Source: Sabulicella rubraurantiaca
GTDB taxonomy: Bacteria > Pseudomonadota > Alphaproteobacteria > Acetobacterales > Acetobacteraceae
Direction: 5' to 3'
Assembly (NCBI RefSeq): GCF_017355885.1
Contig: NZ_JAFEUU010000012.1
Span: forward strand, 1-64,000
Length of the DNA: 64,000 nucleotides
The position numbers and the translations under genes are program-made. Below the pieces are notes generated by a model. It made no database searches. It saw only the letters and a list, made by a program, of their open reading frames with translations, and was not told the DNA's origin. Every line of letters starts with the position of its first letter. Position 1 is the first letter of the stretch. Shown piece by piece: positions 62,277 through 64,000 of this stretch.

Positions 62277-64000
62277 ATGAACGCGATCACCCTGCCCAAG
62301 AACCGCATCGGCGATTCCCGCCTGGCCGAGCGCCTGCGCCGCGAGACGGAGGGCGAGGTGCTCTGGTCGGAGGGCGACCGCGGCCGCTACGCCACCGATG
62401 CCAGCATCTACCAGGTGGAGCCGGTGGGGGTGGTGGTGCCGCGCACGGCCGCCGACGTGGAAGCGGCCATCGCCATCTGCCGGGAGGAGGGGGTGCCCGT
62501 GCTGCCGCGCGGCGGCGGGACCTCGCAATGCGGGCAGACGGTGAACCGCGCCCTGGTGCTGGACTGCACGAAGCATCTGCGCCGCGTCCTGTCCGTGGAG
62601 GGCGACACGGCGCGGGTGGAGCCAGGCATCACCCTGGGCGCGCTGAACGAGGCGCTGAAACCCAAGGGGGTCTTCTTCCCCGTGGACCCCTCGACCTGGG
62701 CGCGCTGCACCATCGGCGGCATGGCCGGCAACAACTCCTGCGGGTCCAAGTCCATCCGCTATGGGCTGATGGCCGATAACGTCCGCGCCATCGACGCGAT
62801 CCTGGCCGACGGGTCGCGCCACGTCTTCGGCGAGAATGCGCCCAACACCGACCTCGTCGCCCGGCTGCACGCGCTGGGCGAGCGCGAGGCGGCTGAGATT
62901 GCGGAGCGCTTTCCCCCCGTGCTGCGGCGCGTCGGCGGCTACAACCTGGACGCGCTGACGCCGGATGCACGGGCGAACGGACGCGGCAACCTGTCGCGCC
63001 TGCTGGTGGGCAGCGAGGGGACGCTCGCCTTCTCGGCGGCGCTGGACCTGAAGCTCTGGCCGATCAAGCCGCGCAAGGTGGTCGGCATCTGCCAGTTCCC
63101 CACCTTCCGCCGCGCCATGGAGGCGGCGCAGCACCTGGTGAAGCTGGACCCCGAGGCGGTGGAACTCGTGGACCGCACCATGATCGATCTGGGCCGCTCC
63201 ATCCCGATCTACCGCAAGACCATCGAAGGGATGCTGATCGGCGAGCCGGACAGCCTGCTGATCGTGGAGTTCCACGGCTTCGAGGATGCGCCCCTCCTGC
63301 GCGGTCTCGATGCGCTGGACGACATGATGGCGACGCTGGGCCTGCCTGGGCAGGTGGTGCGCGTGACCGACGCCGCGACCCAGGCCGCCGTGGCCGAAGT
63401 GCGCGAGGCCGGGCTGAACATCATGATGAGCATGAAGGGCGACGCGAAGCCCGTCTCCTTCATCGAGGATTGCGCCGTCCCGCTGGAGGATCTGGCCGAC
63501 TACACGGAGCGGCTGACCGGCGTCTTCGACAGGCACGGGGTGAAGGGCACTTGGTACGCCCATGCCAGCGTCGGCTGCCTGCATGTCCGCCCGGTGCTGA
63601 ACATGAAGGATGGCGGCGACGTGCGCCGCATGCGCGAGATCGCCGAGGAATGCTTCGCCCTGGTGCGCGAGTACAAGGGCAGCCATTCCGGCGAGCATGG
63701 CGACGGCATCGTCCGCTCCGAGTTCAACGAGCCGATGTTCGGCGCCCGCATGGCCCGCGCCTTCGAGGAGGTGAAGGACATCTTCGACCCGGGCGCGCTG
63801 CTGAATCCGGGCCGCGTCGTCCGCGCGCCGAAGATGGATGACCGGACGCTGTTCCGCTACGCACCCGAGTACGGACCGCACACGGCCGGCAAGCCGGTAC
63901 TGGACTGGTCGGAGCATCCCGGCTCGCTGCTCGGCGCGGTCGAGATGTGCAACAATAACGGCACCTGCCGGAAGTTCGACGCCAATGTCATGTGCCCCTC
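62277..64000 (+). CDS. FAD-linked oxidase with C-terminal Fe-S part, glycolate/D-lactate dehydrogenase type (3' truncated)
   Basis: The reading frame is open from the ATG at 62277 to the window end (574 complete codons). An FAD-binding PCMH domain occupies about residues 40-265 (VVVPRTAADVEAAI, PRGGGTSQCGQTVN, GGMAGNNSCGSKS), followed by the FAD-oxidase C-terminal domain with GSHSGEHGDGIVRSEFN. The last visible residues, CNNNGTCRKFDANVMCPS, are the first cysteines of a ferredoxin-like Fe-S domain, so the full protein is probably a fused GlcD/GlcF-like or DLD-type enzyme of 900 or more residues. It may supply glyoxylate to the neighbouring aminotransferase. Confidence 0.9.
   Translation, partial: MNAITLPKNRIGDSRLAERLRRETEGEVLWSEGDRGRYATDASIYQVEPVGVVVPRTAADVEAAIAICREEGVPVLPRGGGTSQCGQTVNRALVLDCTKHLRRVLSVEGDTARVEPGITLGALNEALKPKGVFFPVDPSTWARCTIGGMAGNNSCGSKSIRYGLMADNVRAIDAILADGSRHVFGENAPNTDLVARLHALGEREAAEIAERFPPVLRRVGGYNLDALTPDARANGRGNLSRLLVGSEGTLAFSAALDLKLWPIKPRKVVGICQFPTFRRAMEAAQHLVKLDPEAVELVDRTMIDLGRSIPIYRKTIEGMLIGEPDSLLIVEFHGFEDAPLLRGLDALDDMMATLGLPGQVVRVTDAATQAAVAEVREAGLNIMMSMKGDAKPVSFIEDCAVPLEDLADYTERLTGVFDRHGVKGTWYAHASVGCLHVRPVLNMKDGGDVRRMREIAEECFALVREYKGSHSGEHGDGIVRSEFNEPMFGARMARAFEEVKDIFDPGALLNPGRVVRAPKMDDRTLFRYAPEYGPHTAGKPVLDWSEHPGSLLGAVEMCNNNGTCRKFDANVMCP

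Overview
The window is GC-rich chromosomal DNA from an alphaproteobacterium. Gene content and order (tol-pal followed by tilS-ftsH-folP; DUF177-rpmF-plsX-fabH-ihfA-merR; 6S RNA next to zapA; a ubiquinol-cytochrome c chaperone; many Bug-type solute-binding proteins) point to the Acetobacteraceae, probably a Roseomonas-like genus. That placement is inference from gene order and protein similarity recalled from memory, not from a database search. Genes are packed tightly, many overlapping by 1-4 bases, and no gap between genes exceeds about 220 bases. I see no transposon, prophage, CRISPR array or integron, so this reads as core chromosome.

Layout. 1-3585: the end of tolA, then tolB, pal and cpoB (outer-membrane constriction machinery). 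3576-7833: tilS (tRNA-Ile lysidine synthetase), ftsH (membrane protease) and folP (dihydropteroate synthase). 7882-10399: a DUF3750 protein, a small monooxygenase, and lpdA on the opposite strand. 10602-12628: two tandem Bug/TctC binding proteins with no transporter beside them. 12653-14802 (minus): argD-argF. 14932-19701: bamE, and divergently a cytochrome bc1 chaperone, DUF177, rpmF, plsX, fabH, ihfA and a MerR regulator. 19708-22269 (minus): a hybrid histidine kinase whose sensor carries a LOV blue-light signature, and apt. 22425-24789: DUF2842, a YmdB-type phosphoesterase, 5-formyl-THF cyclo-ligase, a probable 6S RNA, zapA and a DUF4164-like coiled-coil protein. 24806-26946: an unrecognised protein, a class I (DhnA-type) fructose-bisphosphate aldolase and a TauE/SafE permease. 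26878-32330 (minus): an operon of TRAP transporter subunits P, Q and M, a stand-alone GAF protein and an NDP-forming acyl-CoA synthetase, with a divergent SDR dehydrogenase. 33121-39736 (minus): MoxR, DUF58, a BatA/DUF4159 protein and a glutamine-amidotransferase-like membrane protein. 39775-44965: DUF1285, NUDIX, DUF6111, cca, an ABC exporter and a CBS-BON protein. 44975-48475: a fused MFS/spermidine-synthase-like protein, a zinc alcohol dehydrogenase and tRNA-Pro(GGG). 48509-53847 (minus): a five-gene peptide ABC importer operon. 53980-56481: hppD and phhA (phenylalanine to homogentisate) with a divergent Lrp/AsnC regulator. 56453-59120: DUF599, icd and an orphan HPt protein. 59133-64000: a glyoxylate-related group (glxR, hyi, a serine-glyoxylate-type aminotransferase, and a divergent FAD/Fe-S oxidase cut by the window end).

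How the parts fit: most genes are housekeeping (envelope, lipid, folate, arginine, TCA cycle, tRNA maturation). The accessory character lies in uptake of organic acids and peptides (two Bug proteins, TRAP, ABC importer), aromatic amino acid breakdown and C2/C3 glyoxylate metabolism. The items most worth a second look are the LOV hybrid kinase and the separate HPt protein, a long intergenic hairpin at 60859-60923, a hairpin that covers the start of the TauE/SafE gene, repeated dyads upstream of the peptide importer, and the TRAP-GAF-acyl-CoA synthetase operon.
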